Assembly: GCA_029210625.1 (NCBI GenBank)
Contig: JARGFU010000010.1
Span: 62,001-126,000, forward strand
Direction: 5' to 3'
DNA from: Deltaproteobacteria bacterium
GTDB lineage: Bacteria > Myxococcota > Myxococcia > SLRQ01
Length of the DNA stretch: 64,000 nt
The notes under the pieces are model-generated. The model saw only the letters and a list, made by a program, of their open reading frames with translations. It was not told the origin of the DNA and did no database searches. A program made the translations under genes and the position numbers. Positions within the stretch are counted from its first letter, which is position 1. Each line of letters opens with the position of its first letter. Below, piece by piece: positions 33,004 to 41,856 of the stretch.

Positions 33004-35828
33004 GGCGTCCGCACCCACCCCTCCGGCTTCCAGTCGAGGCGGGAGGTGGGCCAGTTGGCCAGGTCGAGCAGGAGGGTGACGACGTCGGGGCGGCCCTGCA
33101 GATCGACCGTGTCGAGGCGGACCACCGCGCGCTCAGGCAGATCCTTCACCGCGGCCAGGAAGCCCTCGAGGTCGGCGACGCTCTCGCCCTGCACCGCGAC
33201 GATCCGCCGCGTGGGCTGAAGCGGGTAGCGCTGCGCGGGGGAGCCGGCCGAGACCCAGGAGATGTAGACGCCCTCCCGGGGCTGGCCCCAGTCGGCGGTC
33301 AGCGGCCAGTGGGGCTCCTGGAGGAGGGCGCCGGCCCAGAGCACGATCTTCTCGGTGCCGCGCCCCGAGAGGGGGACGGTCTTCGCCTGGAGCTCGAGCT
33401 CCTTGCCCTCCCGCAGCACGGTCAGGCGCAGCTCCTCGCCCCGCTCGGCCTGCTCGACGGTGCGGTAGTCGGCGGCCAGCCGGCCCCCCACCCGCAGGAG
33501 GAGGTCGCCCTCCTCGAGGACCTCGCTGGCGGGGACGCCCCTGGCCAGGCGCGCGACCGAGAGGAGGCGGCGCAGGCCCGCCTTCTGGAACTCGGCGATC
33601 CACTTCGCCGAGAGCCCCTGGTCCCGGGCGCTGGCGAGGGGGGTGAGGGCGAGGTCGGCGCCCAGGGTGCGGACCGTGGGCGCCTTGCCCTGCCGCAGGG
33701 CGGGGAGGAGGTCCTTGATCAGATAGGTGGGCAGGGCGAGCATCCGGCCGTTGCGCCCGTCGAGGACCGAGAACCAGAGCGCGGCCACCTGCCCGGCGCC
33801 GTCGACCAGGGCCCCGCCGATGTTCTTCTCGGAGTCGTTCACCGAGGCCACCAGCACGTTGCCCTCGCGGAAGCGCGGGGGGCTTCCCCGGGTGATCCCC
33901 GGGGCGTCGACCTTGGTGACCTCCACCTCCTGGGTGACCACCTGGAGGCTGCGGGTGAGGGCGAGGAGGCGCAGCTTCTCGCCCGCCTCGGGGGGGCGAT
34001 CGCGCAGGACCGCGGGCCGCACCGGCGTCTTGCCGATCAGCTTCGGGTCGTAGCGGACCACCGCCACGTCGTGGAGGGGGTGGAGGAAGACCACCTCCGC
34101 GGGGACGCGCAGGCTGCCGCCGAAGGTGACGGTGCAGTCGCCGAGGGGGACGGCGACCGTGTCGCGGTCGACCACCACCAGGCCGCGGGTCGCGTCGAGG
34201 ATCAGGCCGGTGCCGGCGAAGTCGTCGCCGTTGACGCCGTCGACCCGGAAGGGCACCCGGTAGCGGACCTCCACCAGGCTGTCCGCCGCGGCCTGGAGGC
34301 GCGCGGGCTTCACCTTCGGCAGGGCCACGGTGGCCGGCTCCACGGGGGGGGTCGGCGGAACCTCGGTGATCTCCTGGCAGGGCCAGCGGCCGGTGGCGTC
34401 GTCGCGCTTGCAGCGCCGGAAGGGGAAGAAGCGGCGGTCGACGGTCATCACCCCGGAGATCGAGCGGTGGCGATCGTGGGGCAGGAAGGAGCGCACCGGC
34501 ACCCGGGCGCCGTCGCCGAGCGAGGCGAGGATGGCCGCGGCCTCGTCGAGGGTGGTCACCGGCTTGCCGTCGATGGCGGTGAGCACCGAGCGGTGGGCGA
34601 CGCCACCGGAGTCGAACATGTAGCCGGGCCGGGCGACGTAGACCCCCCGGGTCGGCAGATCGAACTGCCGGGCCACCTGGTAGGAGAGGGCGTTGAGGAT
34701 GCCGCCGCCCACCTCGAGGTACTCCGCCGGCGTGATGGCGTGGAGGTCGTCGACCTTCAGCATCGCGCGCACGCGCTCGCCGGCGCGCTCGACCACCACC
34801 TCGACCTCCTGGCCCACGGCCTCGTCGAGGACCGTCTCCACCGCGAGGAAGTCCACCGCCCGGCGCCCCCCCACCGAGAGGAGGACGTCGCCGACCTTCA
34901 GCGCCTCGGCGGCCGGCCCCCCCGGAGAGATCCGGCGGATGACGAGCATGCCGTGGCCCTCCGGGGCGGCCTTGCGGAAGGCCTGCTCGGTGGCCTCCGT
35001 CGTCCCGAGGCGGCGCACCTCGTGGTAGGGCTCGTAGACCGTGGTGAGCTGGAGGGTGCCCCGGGAGATGGCCCGGCCGGCGCGGATGGCGTCGAGGGCG
35101 CGCACGACCCGGTCGAGGGGGAGGTAGTAGCTCGAGGCGGCCAGCATCCGGCCGCCGGCGTTGAGGGCGACGACGTGGCCGTGGACGTCGAGGACCGGCG
35201 AGCCCGAGGAGCCCCCGGAGGTCGAGGAGGCGGCCTGGATGTAGAAGGTGTTGAAGTCGTTGAAGCCCCCGCGGCCGTAGGCCGGGGCCGAGCGGTCGGT
35301 GCGGGCGATCGTGCCGGCCAGGATCGAGAGCTTCTCCCCCGAGTCGTTGCCCACCACCCGGATCTCCCGGCCCACGGTGGCGTGGTCCGGGCGCAGCTCG
35401 AGGGCGTCGAGCTGCTGGTAGCGGACCTGCTTCGGATCGAAGCGGTAGACCCCGAAGTCGTGGACCGGATCCCGGTAGACGGGGGTGAGCTCGACCTCCT
35501 CGTGGTCGGCGAAGACGGCCTCCGCCACCGAGGGGCCGGGCCCCACGACGTGGCGGTTGGTGAGGATCAGGCCCTCCTTCGCGTCGACCAGGAAGCCGGT
35601 GGCCTGGCTGGTGACGGAGTGCTCGGTGTCGAAGGCGCGCACGAAGCGGATCTTGATGGAGACCACCGAGGGGACCACCGTGGCCAGGGTCTTCGACCAG
35701 GCGCCGCTGTCCGCGGCGGGCGGCGGGGTGGCCCCGCTGGCCTCCGGGCCCTGGCGGGCCTCGGCCCCGGGCGGGATCGAGAGGAGGGCGAGGGCGAGGA
35801 GGGCGGTCCGGGCTCGGAAGTGACGCAT
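33000..35828 (-). CDS. Nma111/Deg7-like double trypsin-PDZ protease
   Basis: 942 residues with a signal peptide (cleavage near GAEA, 22-25). The first protease domain (about 45-265) has the triad His93 (LTNRHVV), Asp124 (VHDFGVYRFD) and Ser208 in GGSSGSPV; this GGSSGSP form and 'FNDFNTFYIQAASSTS' are characteristic of fungal Nma111/plant Deg7, not of classical DegP. PDZ-like units follow (ISPGGPAAEALKVGDVLLSV and later ones). A second protease domain at about 520-720 is degenerate: the His and Ser positions read VVDRDTV and EKNIGGALVDG. Further PDZ-like segments end the protein. Likely a periplasmic quality-control protease; the second half is probably structural. Confidence 0.88.
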   Translation of the reverse strand: MRHFRARTALLALALLSIPPGAEARQGPEASGATPPPAADSGAWSKTLATVVPSVVSIKIRFVRAFDTEHSVTSQATGFLVDAKEGLILTNRHVVGPGPSVAEAVFADHEEVELTPVYRDPVHDFGVYRFDPKQVRYQQLDALELRPDHATVGREIRVVGNDSGEKLSILAGTIARTDRSAPAYGRGGFNDFNTFYIQAASSTSGGSSGSPVLDVHGHVVALNAGGRMLAASSYYLPLDRVVRALDAIRAGRAISRGTLQLTTVYEPYHEVRRLGTTEATEQAFRKAAPEGHGMLVIRRISPGGPAAEALKVGDVLLSVGGRRAVDFLAVETVLDEAVGQEVEVVVERAGERVRAMLKVDDLHAITPAEYLEVGGGILNALSYQVARQFDLPTRGVYVARPGYMFDSGGVAHRSVLTAIDGKPVTTLDEAAAILASLGDGARVPVRSFLPHDRHRSISGVMTVDRRFFPFRRCKRDDATGRWPCQEITEVPPTPPVEPATVALPKVKPARLQAAADSLVEVRYRVPFRVDGVNGDDFAGTGLILDATRGLVVVDRDTVAVPLGDCTVTFGGSLRVPAEVVFLHPLHDVAVVRYDPKLIGKTPVRPAVLRDRPPEAGEKLRLLALTRSLQVVTQEVEVTKVDAPGITRGSPPRFREGNVLVASVNDSEKNIGGALVDGAGQVAALWFSVLDGRNGRMLALPTYLIKDLLPALRQGKAPTVRTLGADLALTPLASARDQGLSAKWIAEFQKAGLRRLLSVARLARGVPASEVLEEGDLLLRVGGRLAADYRTVEQAERGEELRLTVLREGKELELQAKTVPLSGRGTEKIVLWAGALLQEPHWPLTADWGQPREGVYISWVSAGSPAQRYPLQPTRRIVAVQGESVADLEGFLAAVKDLPERAVVRLDTVDLQGRPDVVTLLLDLANWPTSRLDWKPEGWVRTP

Positions 35829-35833
35829 GGGGC

Positions 35834-35839
35834 AGGTTA
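35834..35839 (-). promoter_or_regulatory. -10-like TAACCT, near-leaderless start
   Basis: TAACCT on the minus strand ends 5 bases (GCCCC) before ATG 35828; no Shine-Dalgarno fits in between. Confidence 0.35.
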
Positions 35840-35976
35840 TTGGGGCCTCGAGGGGGGGCGGTCAAGTCGGTCCCCCCGTCCCCGTTTCTCAGCTAGGATG
35901 GGCCCCTCACTTCCGGCCGCGGCGATCGGGTGCCGCGGACCGGTCAGGCAAGACGAGCTCTTCGGGAGGATCGAGC

Positions 35977-36513
35977 ATGACAGACGCACCCAGAACCGCA
36001 GTCGCCAGCGAGGGGCTCCGTGTCGGAGCGATGCTGATGATGCAGTTCAAGGACGTCCGCATCGGCGCGTCGGTCCAGAAGGCCCTGCGGGTCATGGATC
36101 CCGAGCAGTCCACCCAGGGCGGCAAGCAGGCTCGCCAGCCCATCGCCCTGGTCGCCATCGGCGGCGAGGCGATGAGCCTCGTCTTCGGCTGGATGGACGT
36201 CGCCCAGAAGCAGGCGGCCTTCAAGGACTTCGACTCGGTGGCGGCGACCTTCGCCCAGCGCAGCGGCATGCAGGTCGACTTCGCCCGCAACGAGTACGAG
36301 CAGGTCGTGGCCGGCGTCGTCTCCTTCCTGCAGTCCCAGGGCATCCAGGCCCAGATGCCGGCGGCGAGGGTCACCATGGCCGAGCCCCAGGGGATGCAGG
36401 CCGCCGGCGGCGCGCCGCCCGCCAAGGAGGCGAACCTCGGCCTGGCCATCATGTTCGGCGGCGTGGGCATCGCCATCGGCTTCGGCCTCGGCTACGTCGT
36501 CTTCGGGATGTAG
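35977..36513 (+). CDS. Tail-anchored protein of unknown function
   Basis: 178 residues. ATG 35977 follows GGGAGG at a good distance; the longer open frame upstream has no support. The first 130 residues are soluble and mixed alpha/beta (ALVAIGGEAMSLVFGWMDVAQKQ, VVAGVVSFLQSQGIQAQ). A short Gly/Ala/Pro linker precedes one C-terminal transmembrane helix (NLGLAIMFGGVGIAIGFGLGYVVFGM) that ends the protein, so it is tail-anchored. I recognise no family. dnaE follows 24 bases later on the same strand and might be co-transcribed. Confidence 0.7.
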   Translation: MTDAPRTAVASEGLRVGAMLMMQFKDVRIGASVQKALRVMDPEQSTQGGKQARQPIALVAIGGEAMSLVFGWMDVAQKQAAFKDFDSVAATFAQRSGMQVDFARNEYEQVVAGVVSFLQSQGIQAQMPAARVTMAEPQGMQAAGGAPPAKEANLGLAIMFGGVGIAIGFGLGYVVFGM

Positions 36514-36537
36514 CGCGCCGCCCGCGGCAGTACTTTC

Positions 36538-39500
36538 GTGGCGGACTTCGCGCACCTGCATCTGCACACCCTCTACTCGCTCCTGCAGGGAGCGATCCGC
36601 CTCGGTCCGCTGATGGAGCGGGTCAAGGCGGGGGGCATGGACTCGGTCGCCATGACCGACACCGCCAACCTCTACGGGGCGGTGGACTTCGTGAAGCAGG
36701 CGAAGAAGCACGGCGTCCACCCGATCCTCGGCAGCGAGATCTTCGTCCAGGGCGCCGACGCCCGGCCCGCGGCCCTCGTGCTCCTGGCCGAGAACGGGAC
36801 GGGTTACCGCAACCTGCGGCACCTGCTCTCCACTGCCTGGTTGGAGCACCACGAGCCCAGCGCCCGCTTCCCGTTGATCCCCTTCTCGCTGCTCTCGAAG
36901 CACACCGAGGGGCTCTTCGCCCTCTCGGGCGGCCTCGACGGCGAGCCGGCGCGGGCCTTCGTCGAGCGGGGGCCGGACGCCGCCCGCGAGGCAGTGGCGC
37001 GCTACCGCCAACTCTTCGCGCCGGCGCACTACCACCTCGAGCTGCAGATCAACGGCTACCCCGAGCGCCGGCGGGTCAACGAGTTCTTCAAGGAGCTCTC
37101 CCGCGACGAGAAGATCCCCCTGGTGGCCACCGGCGACTGCCACTACCTCGACCGGCGCGACGCCCGGGCGCACGAGGTGCTGCTCTCCATCGCCGAGCAG
37201 GTGCGGGTCGAGGAGCTGCGCCGCAGCCGGCAGGTGGGCGAGACCCAGTACCTGCGCACGGCCGAGGAGATGCTCGAGCTCTTCGAGGACGTGCCCGACG
37301 CCGTCTACCGCACCGCAGAGATCGCCGAGGCCTGCTCGGTGGACCTCGAGCTGGGGAAGCACACCTACCTGCCCAACTTCGAGGTGGGGGAGGGGCACGA
37401 CCAGGCCAGCTGGCTGGCCAAGGTGAGCGCCGAGGGGCTGGGGAAGCGCTTCGCCGAGATCGGCGACAGCTACCCCTACGACGAGCAGGAGTACCTCGAT
37501 CGCCTGGAGCTGGAGCTCAAGGTGATCACCGACATGGGCTTCCCCGGCTACTTCCTGATCGTGCAGGAGTTCATCAACTGGGCGAAGGACCACGGGGTGG
37601 CGGTGGGGCCGGGCCGCGGCTCGGGCGCCGGCTCCCTGGTCGCCTGGGTGCTGCGGATCACCGACCTCGATCCCATCCACCATGGCCTGCTCTTCGAGCG
37701 CTTCCTCAACCCCGAGCGGGTCTCGATGCCCGACTTCGACGTCGACTTCTGCCAGACCCGACGCGACGAGGTGATCGAGCACGTCAACCAGCTCTACGGC
37801 GTCGAGAACGTCGGCCAGATCATCACCTTCGGTCAGCTCAAGGCCCGCTCGGTGATCCGCGACGTCGTGCGGGTGATGGGCCTGCCCTTCGCCGAGGGTG
37901 ACCGCCTGGCCAAGCTGGTGCCGCCCGACCTGGGGATGACCCTGGAGAAGGCGCTGCAGCAGGAGCCGCGGCTCAAGGAGCTCTACGAGAGCCGCGAGCA
38001 GCCCATCTACCGCGAGATCATCGACATCGCGATGAAGCTCGAGGGCCTCAACCGCCAGGCGGGGGTCCACGCCGCCGGCGTGGTCATCGGCGACAAGCCG
38101 CTCTGGGAGTACGTGCCGGTCATCCGCTCGAAGGACGGGGACATTGTCACCCAGTTCGCCAAGGAGGAGGTCGAGGAGGCGGGCCTGGTGAAGTTCGACT
38201 TCCTGGGCCTGAAGACCCTCACCATGATCGAGGACGCCCTGCGGCTGGTGAACCGCGGGCGCCCCGAGGAGGAGAAGGTCCGGGTCGAGGGCCTGCCCCT
38301 CGACGATCCGAAGGTCTACGAGCTGATCTCTCGCGGCGACACCACCGGCGTCTTCCAGCTGGAGTCCTCGGGCTTCAAGGAGCTGCTCAAGAAGCTGCGC
38401 CCGGATCGCTTCTCGGACATCGTCGCCGCGGTCGCCCTCTACCGGCCGGGCCCCCTGGGCTCGGGGATGGTCGACGACTTCATCGCCCGCAAGCACGGCC
38501 GGCAGGCGGTCTCCTATCCGCACCCGGCCCTGGAGCGGGTGCTGGAGGAGACCAAGGGCGTCATCGTCTACCAGGAGCAGGTCATGGAGATCAGCCGGAT
38601 CCTCGCCGGCTACTCCCTCGGGCGCGCGGACCTGCTGCGCCGGGCGATGGGCAAGAAGAAGGCCGAGGTCATGGCCGCCGAGCGCTCCGGCTTCCTCGAG
38701 GGCGCCGCGGCCAACGAGATCGATCCGGACCTGGCCGGTCAGATCTTCGACCTGATGGAGAAGTTCGCCGCCTACGGCTTCAACAAGTCGCACTCGGCGG
38801 CCTACGGGCTGATCACCTACCAGACCGCCTGGCTCAAGACCCACTACCCGGTCGAGGCGATGGCGGCCCTCCTCACCTCCGAGCGGGACAACACCGACAA
38901 GGTGGTCACCCACATCGGCGAGGTGCGCCGGGACATGGGCATCGAGGTGGTGCCGCCGGACATCAACCGCTCGGGCGAGTTCTTCGACGTGCTCCCCCCC
39001 GACGAGGGCGAGCGCCTCGGGAAGATCCTCTTCGGCCTCGGGGCGGTGAAGGGCGTCGGTCACGCGGCGATCGAGGCGATCCTCGAGGCGCGCGAGGAGG
39101 AGGTGCACTTCCGCGGCCTGCTCCACTTCTGCGAGGCGGTGGACACCCGCCGGGTGAACAAGCGCACCGTCGAGGCCCTGATCAAGGCGGGCTGCTTCGA
39201 CTACGTCGGCGTGCCCCGCGAGAACCTCCTGGCCACCCTCGACCGCGCGATGGAGCGGGGACAGAAGGCCCAGAAGGACCGTGAGATGGGCCAGTCCGAT
39301 CTCTTTGGCGGCGGCTTCGCCAGCGGGGGCAAGTCCGCCAGCGCCACCGAGAACGAGCGTGCCGACATCTACCGGGAGAACGAGGAGGGGCCCTGGACCG
39401 AGCGCGAGCGCCTCGGGGCCGAGAAGGAGGCCCTCGGCTTCTACCTCACCGGTCACCCCCTCGATCGCTTCGCCAAGGCCGCCGGCCGCCTGGCCACCCC

Positions 39501-40038
39501 CCTCACCCAGCTCGCCCGCTGCGAGCCCTACGAGGAGGTGAAGGTGGCGGTGATCGTCGAGGGGGTTCAGGAGCGGGTGACGAAGGCCGGCGCCCGGATG
39601 GCCCGGCTGGTCCTCGAGGACCTCGCTGGCCGCTCCGACGCCGTCTGCTTCTCGGGTACCTTCCTGGAGATCGAGGAGCTGCTCAAGGGAGACGACCCCC
39701 TCCTCCTCTCCGGCCGGGTGCGGGTCGAGGGCGAGGGCGAGGAGGCCACGGTCGAGTTCCGGGTGCAGGGCGCCCAGCGTCTGGAGGACGTCCGCGCCGA
39801 GGTGGCCAGCGCCATCACCCTCTCGGTGCCCCCCGAGGTCCTCGACGAGGGGAAGGCGCGGCGGCTGCGTGAGCTGCTCGCCGCGCACCCCGGCCGCTGC
39901 ACCACCTTCCTGAAGATCCGCGAGGAGGGCAGCTGGGAGACGGTGCTCCGCCTCGGCGAGCTCTCGGTGCAGCCCACCGAGGCGCTCCTCGCCGGCGTCG
40001 ACGCCCTCTTCGGGCGCCGGGTCACCGAGGTCCACTAG
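36538..40038 (+). CDS. dnaE: DNA polymerase III alpha subunit
   Basis: 1,166 residues from GTG 36538; no clear ribosome site. The PHP domain starts at once (HLHLHTLYSLLQGA, later TGDCHYLDRRDA). The C-family polymerase core has GPGRGSGAGSLVAW, the catalytic Asp pair in MPDFDVDFC at about 398-403, and the fingers/helix-hairpin-helix region HSAAYGLITYQTAWLK. The tail includes an OB fold (VAVIVEGVQERVTKAGARM). This is the replicative DNA polymerase. The PHP motif TDTANLYGA has Thr where active PHP domains keep His (TDHGNLFGA), so exonuclease activity may be lost. It converges on the nitrilase gene with a 3-base gap. Confidence 0.97.
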   Translation: MADFAHLHLHTLYSLLQGAIRLGPLMERVKAGGMDSVAMTDTANLYGAVDFVKQAKKHGVHPILGSEIFVQGADARPAALVLLAENGTGYRNLRHLLSTAWLEHHEPSARFPLIPFSLLSKHTEGLFALSGGLDGEPARAFVERGPDAAREAVARYRQLFAPAHYHLELQINGYPERRRVNEFFKELSRDEKIPLVATGDCHYLDRRDARAHEVLLSIAEQVRVEELRRSRQVGETQYLRTAEEMLELFEDVPDAVYRTAEIAEACSVDLELGKHTYLPNFEVGEGHDQASWLAKVSAEGLGKRFAEIGDSYPYDEQEYLDRLELELKVITDMGFPGYFLIVQEFINWAKDHGVAVGPGRGSGAGSLVAWVLRITDLDPIHHGLLFERFLNPERVSMPDFDVDFCQTRRDEVIEHVNQLYGVENVGQIITFGQLKARSVIRDVVRVMGLPFAEGDRLAKLVPPDLGMTLEKALQQEPRLKELYESREQPIYREIIDIAMKLEGLNRQAGVHAAGVVIGDKPLWEYVPVIRSKDGDIVTQFAKEEVEEAGLVKFDFLGLKTLTMIEDALRLVNRGRPEEEKVRVEGLPLDDPKVYELISRGDTTGVFQLESSGFKELLKKLRPDRFSDIVAAVALYRPGPLGSGMVDDFIARKHGRQAVSYPHPALERVLEETKGVIVYQEQVMEISRILAGYSLGRADLLRRAMGKKKAEVMAAERSGFLEGAAANEIDPDLAGQIFDLMEKFAAYGFNKSHSAAYGLITYQTAWLKTHYPVEAMAALLTSERDNTDKVVTHIGEVRRDMGIEVVPPDINRSGEFFDVLPPDEGERLGKILFGLGAVKGVGHAAIEAILEAREEEVHFRGLLHFCEAVDTRRVNKRTVEALIKAGCFDYVGVPRENLLATLDRAMERGQKAQKDREMGQSDLFGGGFASGGKSASATENERADIYRENEEGPWTERERLGAEKEALGFYLTGHPLDRFAKAAGRLATPLTQLARCEPYEEVKVAVIVEGVQERVTKAGARMARLVLEDLAGRSDAVCFSGTFLEIEELLKGDDPLLLSGRVRVEGEGEEATVEFRVQGAQRLEDVRAEVASAITLSVPPEVLDEGKARRLRELLAAHPGRCTTFLKIREEGSWETVLRLGELSVQPTEALLAGVDALFGRRVTEVH

Positions 40039-40041
40039 CCT

Positions 40042-41430
40042 CTAGATCTCTTCCTTCTCGCCGCCCCGGCCGGTGAAGACGCAGCGGTAGAGATCGGTGC
40101 GTCGGTCGCGCCAGTTCTGGGTGGTGCCGGTGAGCCGGTGGCGCCGGATGAGCTCGAGGTCGAGGTCGTGGAGGAGCACCTGCGCGATGTTGGCGCTGGC
40201 CTCGGCGGCGATGCCGTCGCGGCTGAAGGGGATATCGCAGGGAGAGAAGATGGCCGACTGGGCGTAGTGGATGTCGGCGTTCTCGACGAAGGGGAGGTTG
40301 CCGACGCAGCCCGAGATGACCACGTACATGTGGTTCTCGATGGCGCGCGCCTGGGCGCAGTAGCGGACCCGGTTGTAGCCGTTGCGCTCGTCGGTGTTGA
40401 AGGGGACGAAGAGCAGCCGGGCGCCGCGGGCCGCCGCGAGCCGCGCCAGCTCGGGGAACTCGACGTCGTAGCAGACGTTGATGGCGATCCGCCCGCGGTC
40501 GGTCTCGAAGACCTCCAGGGCCTCGCCCGCGCTGATGCCCCACCAGCGGCGCTCGTTGGGGGTGACGTGGATCTTGTACTGCTTGGCGATCGTTCCATCC
40601 CGGCGGAAGAGGTAGGCGACGTTGTAGAGGCAGTCCTCCTCCAGGGTGAACTGCGAGCCGCCGATGATGTTCACGTGGTAGCGCACGGCGAGCCCGGTCA
40701 TCAGGTCGAGGTAGCGGGGCGTGTACTCGGAGAGCAGCCGGGCGGCCTGCCCGGGGCCGTGCGCCTCGACCAGCGAGAGCAGCTCCAGGGTGAAGAGCTC
40801 GGGGAAGACGACGAAGTCGCTCCGGTAGTCCGAGGCGACGTCGACGTAGAACTCCACCTGCCGGGCGAAGTCCTCCCAGGCGACGAGGTTGCGCATCTGC
40901 CACTGCACGGTGCAGACGCGGACCTGGTTGACCGCCTTGAGCTGCCGCTTGCCCTCGGGGACGTACTCGAGGTTGGTCCACTCGAGGTGGGTGGCGTAGC
41001 CGAGGGATTCGGCGTCGCCCTGGAGGTAGTTCGGGATCAGGCCCCGCAGGACGAAGCCGTTGGAGAGCTGAGGGGTGAGCACCTGATCGTAGATGTCCTT
41101 GTAGACCACGTACTCGATGTACTCGCGGGGGGTCATCTCCGAGGCGTGGCGGTGGTAGCCGGGGATCCGGCCGCCGATGATGATCCGCTGGAGGTTCATT
41201 CGCCGCACGACATCCTTGCGGGCCTCGTAGAGGCGCCGGGAGAGGCGCATCCCCCGGTAGCGCGGGTGCACCATGATCTCGATGCCGTAGAGGGTGTCGC
41301 CCTCGGCGTCGTGGTTGCGGATGAAGCCTCCGTCGGCGATGAGCTTCCAGTCGTGCCAGTCCTGGTATTGCGAGAAGTCGACGACCACGCTCGAGGCCGA
41401 GGCGACGATGTGCCCCCGGTACTCGACCAC
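40042..41430 (-). CDS. Carbon-nitrogen hydrolase with C-terminal part of a GNAT domain
   Basis: 462 residues from GTG 41430. The first 150 residues are the second half of an N-acetyltransferase ([20 protein letters not shown], the acetyl-CoA loop). The nitrilase domain (about 168-440) has the triad Glu211 ([10 protein letters not shown]), Lys286 (KQYKIHVTP) and Cys320 ([10 protein letters not shown]). Family members join a GNAT domain to a nitrilase in one chain of about 510-560 residues. Here the N-terminal 98 residues are separated by one in-frame TAG (next entry), and the frame and homology run straight across it. If the stop is real, this part may be made from GTG 41430 without its acetyltransferase start. 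Confidence 0.8.
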   Translation of the reverse strand: MVEYRGHIVASASSVVVDFSQYQDWHDWKLIADGGFIRNHDAEGDTLYGIEIMVHPRYRGMRLSRRLYEARKDVVRRMNLQRIIIGGRIPGYHRHASEMTPREYIEYVVYKDIYDQVLTPQLSNGFVLRGLIPNYLQGDAESLGYATHLEWTNLEYVPEGKRQLKAVNQVRVCTVQWQMRNLVAWEDFARQVEFYVDVASDYRSDFVVFPELFTLELLSLVEAHGPGQAARLLSEYTPRYLDLMTGLAVRYHVNIIGGSQFTLEEDCLYNVAYLFRRDGTIAKQYKIHVTPNERRWWGISAGEALEVFETDRGRIAINVCYDVEFPELARLAAARGARLLFVPFNTDERNGYNRVRYCAQARAIENHMYVVISGCVGNLPFVENADIHYAQSAIFSPCDIPFSRDGIAAEASANIAQVLLHDLDLELIRRHRLTGTTQNWRDRRTDLYRCVFTGRGGEKEEI

Positions 41431-41433
41431 GAT

Positions 41434-41730
41434 CTAGCCCTCGGGGAAGAGGTCGAGCTGGCTCTCGATCTGCTCCCGGGACCAGGTCACCATCCCCGGG
41501 AAGCAGGCCTCCTGCATGGCGACCAGGTCCTCGAAGTCGTCCAGGCGCATGGGTCGCACGCGGATCTGGCGCTCGAAGCTCTTGAGCTTGAGGGGGGCTC
41601 CGGTCTTCACGCCGGAGGCGCCGCGGCCGGGCTTCTTCTGCTTCTTGCCGATCGGCTTCTTCTTGGCCGCGCGCTTCTTGGCCGCCGTCTTCTGGGTCGT
41701 CTTCTTCTGGGTGGTCTTCTTCGCCGCCAT
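41434..41730 (-). pseudogene. N-terminal fragment of the GNAT-nitrilase gene with Lys-rich tail, ended by in-frame TAG
   Basis: 98 residues from ATG 41730, with GAGGAGG 8 bases upstream, a strong initiation site. Residues 1-40 are histone H1-like (AAKKTTQKKTTQKTAAKKR). From 50, QIRVRPMRLDDFEDLVAMQ and CFPGMVTWSREQIESQLDLF-PEG is the first half of the acetyltransferase. The TAG at 41434-41436 sits between FPEG and IVVEY; relatives have a Gln there (FPEGQ-IV), so CAG to TAG by one transition. The full unbroken gene would be 40042-41730. Either a recent nonsense mutation, an assembly error, or read-through. Confidence 0.75.
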
Positions 41731-41856
41731 CGCTCGGGCCTCCTCACCGGTGCCAACGGTAGGCCGTCGCCCGGGTCGGCACCACCCCGACCGGCTTGGT
41801 ACCCTCGCTCGCACCCAGTACTCGCCGGGTCCGGCACCCGGCGCCAAGGAGGCCCC

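Noticed and set aside
35855-35885. GGGGGG...CCCCCC hairpin before the 35977 gene
   Set aside because: It lies between two divergent starts where no terminator is needed; a simple G/C run explains it.
31434-41436. Reassigned stop codons in this genome
   Set aside because: TAG and TGA end several clear genes at expected lengths, e.g. dnaE (TAG) and the macroglobulin (TGA).
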